Shown piece by piece: positions 4,424 to 5,734 of a stretch of 5,734 nt of DNA. The notes under the pieces were generated by a model that had not been told where the DNA came from, did no database searches, and saw only the letters and a program-made list of their open reading frames with translations. The DNA is from Verrucomicrobiaceae bacterium (GTDB lineage Bacteria; Verrucomicrobiota; Verrucomicrobiia; Verrucomicrobiales; Verrucomicrobiaceae), in assembly GCA_947463285.1 (NCBI GenBank), contig CANHTV010000258.1, forward strand, positions 1 through 5,734, given 5' to 3'. The position numbers and the translations under genes are program-made. Position 1 is the first letter of the stretch; every line of letters starts with the position of its first letter.

Positions 4424-5734
4424 TCAGAACTGCCTGCGGATGCGCTCCATTTCTGGCAGGAGTTTGGCTCCACCCGTGCCAGCAGCGACGTCGTGGCGAT
4501 AGACGGCATTTTGACCGGCTTTGAGCAGCACCTCCTGCTTGTCAGGTTGGATTTTAAACCAAGTGCCGACCCCGAGGGCCTGGGTGAAGACGGCCTTCAC
4601 GGATTGTGGGCTCATGTCAGTGTCGTTCGTTTTCGTGGGGGATGGTGCGGTGTCGAGAAGCGGGAAAATAGAGTCAGTCGCCTCCTGCTCAGTTGCGTCA
4701 GCAGCCTCCTGCTTCCTCACTGCCTGGTGAAAGTCGATCACGGCATACTGAACGGAGGTCTGCGCGCCGACGACCCAGAGTAGATTCTGCACCCGTTGGT
4801 GGGAGGAGTCGAGCGAGATGGAGGTGGTCCGCAGGGCCGTGTGAATCATGCCAGGCAGGGCTCCCTCTTTGGAGAATGGCTCAGTGTGGCCGTTGTAGGC
4901 GTCAATAACGATAAGGATTTTTCGAGCTGCCTTGTCCTTCCTGAGCAGGTGCATGGCCGTTACGATGCCGAGATTATCCGCCACGCCTCCGTCCAGGAGG
5001 TAGAGGCGTGGGTTTTTCGGGTCGCGATGGCTTTTGAGTGTGGAGGCTGGGATGGCGACGGGGAAGGACGCGCTGGTTTTCAGCCCCACGGACAGTGGCA
5101 GGTCGTAGGGGTCTTTTAGCGTGTGGTTGCGCAGGCGGTGCTTGTAGCCGTTGATTCCGTAGGTGGCGAGGATGTCCGGCGTGAAGGGAAAGATGGCGCC
5201 GTTCTCATAGGCCGTGCCGTTGGCGACCCAGTAAGGCACCTGTGGTGTGCCTCCACCTTTGGGCACAAAGATGTCTCGCAGGGTGAGTGATTTACCGTCG
5301 TGCAGTCCCAACACATTTTCATCCAGACGACCTTCGAGGATGTCACCCCGATCCAGATTCGTCATCATGAGCGGATTGAAAAAGGAGCCGACGAGGGAGG
5401 ACTGGTAATTCTGCGCCAGGGCATTACGCCAGTATCGACCGCCTCCGCCGGAGGAGGGCTTTTCACGTTCTGCAAAGGAGAATCCCGCCGCGCCTGCGTC
5501 CTCGGGATGCTGCCGACGATACTCCAAAAGGTGCGTCATGTAGGACCCCGCTGCCATTCCGCCACCGGAGACGGTAGAAAAGTAATCGACCTCACGGAGC
5601 AAATTTGAGCGGCTGCCGCCTGGGCCGGGAACCGGGATCGACTCCAGCGCCTTGAGAACTCCTGCGGCAAAGTTTCCTGCCCGCATGCCGCCGCCAGAGA
5701 TCGCCACAGCAAACGCAATGTCACTACGCTGGCC
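4424..5734 (-). CDS. Patatin-like phospholipase (5' end outside window)
   Basis: The minus-strand frame is open from the right edge to TGA at 4426-4424 with no stop, so the N-terminus is missing. A GTG at 5707 is in frame, but it lies inside the conserved first strand (IAFAVAISGGG) and is unlikely to be the start. Counting from that GTG, the oxyanion-hole motif SGGGMRAG is at 4-11, the nucleophile Ser47 lies in STVSGGGMAAG (44-54), and the partner Asp239 is in LLDGGVADN (237-245): the Ser-Asp dyad of patatin-type acyl hydrolases. The nucleophile motif is T-V-S-G-G, not strict G-x-S-x-G, a form I recall from bacterial patatin-like proteins. A region at 330-366 is rich in Ala, Thr, Asp and Pro and looks like a flexible linker; a C-terminal extension follows to residue 427. 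Expected activity is hydrolysis of acyl esters of membrane lipids; the true substrate and location cannot be seen. It converges on the FHA-cyclase gene. Confidence 0.92.
   Translation of the reverse strand, partial: GQRSDIAFAVAISGGGMRAGNFAAGVLKALESIPVPGPGGSRSNLLREVDYFSTVSGGGMAAGSYMTHLLEYRRQHPEDAGAAGFSFAEREKPSSGGGGRYWRNALAQNYQSSLVGSFFNPLMMTNLDRGDILEGRLDENVLGLHDGKSLTLRDIFVPKGGGTPQVPYWVANGTAYENGAIFPFTPDILATYGINGYKHRLRNHTLKDPYDLPLSVGLKTSASFPVAIPASTLKSHRDPKNPRLYLLDGGVADNLGIVTAMHLLRKDKAARKILIVIDAYNGHTEPFSKEGALPGMIHTALRTTSISLDSSHQRVQNLLWVVGAQTSVQYAVIDFHQAVRKQEAADATEQEATDSIFPLLDTAPSPTKTNDTDMSPQSVKAVFTQALGVGTWFKIQPDKQEVLLKAGQNAVYRHDVAAGTGGAKLLPEMERIRRQF

Noticed and set aside
4388..4441. Alternative minus frame ending in NQGGIYSYE across the patatin-like stop
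   Set aside because: It reads like a natural protein tail but is out of frame with the patatin-like gene and would require a frameshift right at its end. I cannot tell a real C-terminus from chance, and the in-frame stop is clean.
1..5734. CRISPR array, tRNA, rRNA, insertion sequence or attachment site
   Set aside because: No regularly spaced repeats, no recognisable RNA gene, no transposase motif and no terminal inverted repeats were seen.

Overview
The window looks like chromosomal DNA of a moderately GC-rich Gram-negative bacterium, most likely a Verrucomicrobiota member of the Prosthecobacter/Verrucomicrobium type. This is inference from the tryptophan-rich DUF6600-type protein with its coiled-coil prefix, the FHA-cyclase fusion, the several secreted Cys-rich proteins, and the weak or absent Shine-Dalgarno sequences before most starts. 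No tRNA, rRNA, CRISPR array, insertion sequence or phage gene is visible.

Layout from left to right. Positions 1-1232 (minus) hold the N-terminal 410 codons of an exported protein with a signal segment, a coiled coil, an Ala/Pro linker and a DUF6600-like Trp/Tyr/Gly-rich domain; its 3' end lies outside the window. A 119-bp divergent intergenic region with two dyads and a direct repeat separates it from nadA (1352-2293, plus), encoding quinolinate synthase. nadA converges on a 53-aa secreted protein with three C-x2-3-CC repeats (2374-2535, minus), and a strong GC hairpin at 2304-2334 lies between them. Upstream of it on the same strand is a 134-aa secreted Cys/His-rich protein (2712-3116). That gene diverges from an FHA-adenylyl cyclase fusion gene (3248-4147, plus). 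A 276-bp stretch that may carry a decayed coding remnant (4154-4423) follows, then a patatin-like phospholipase (4424 to beyond the right edge, minus).

The genes do not form one pathway. nadA is housekeeping NAD synthesis. The FHA-cyclase is a signalling protein that probably couples phosphothreonine recognition to cAMP production. The two small Cys-rich secreted proteins, adjacent and co-oriented, are the most plausible little-described unit: they look like a periplasmic or extracellular metal- or thiol-handling pair, though this rests only on cysteine patterns and adjacency. The patatin-like protein and the DUF6600-type protein are envelope or lipid-associated candidates, both cut by the window edges.
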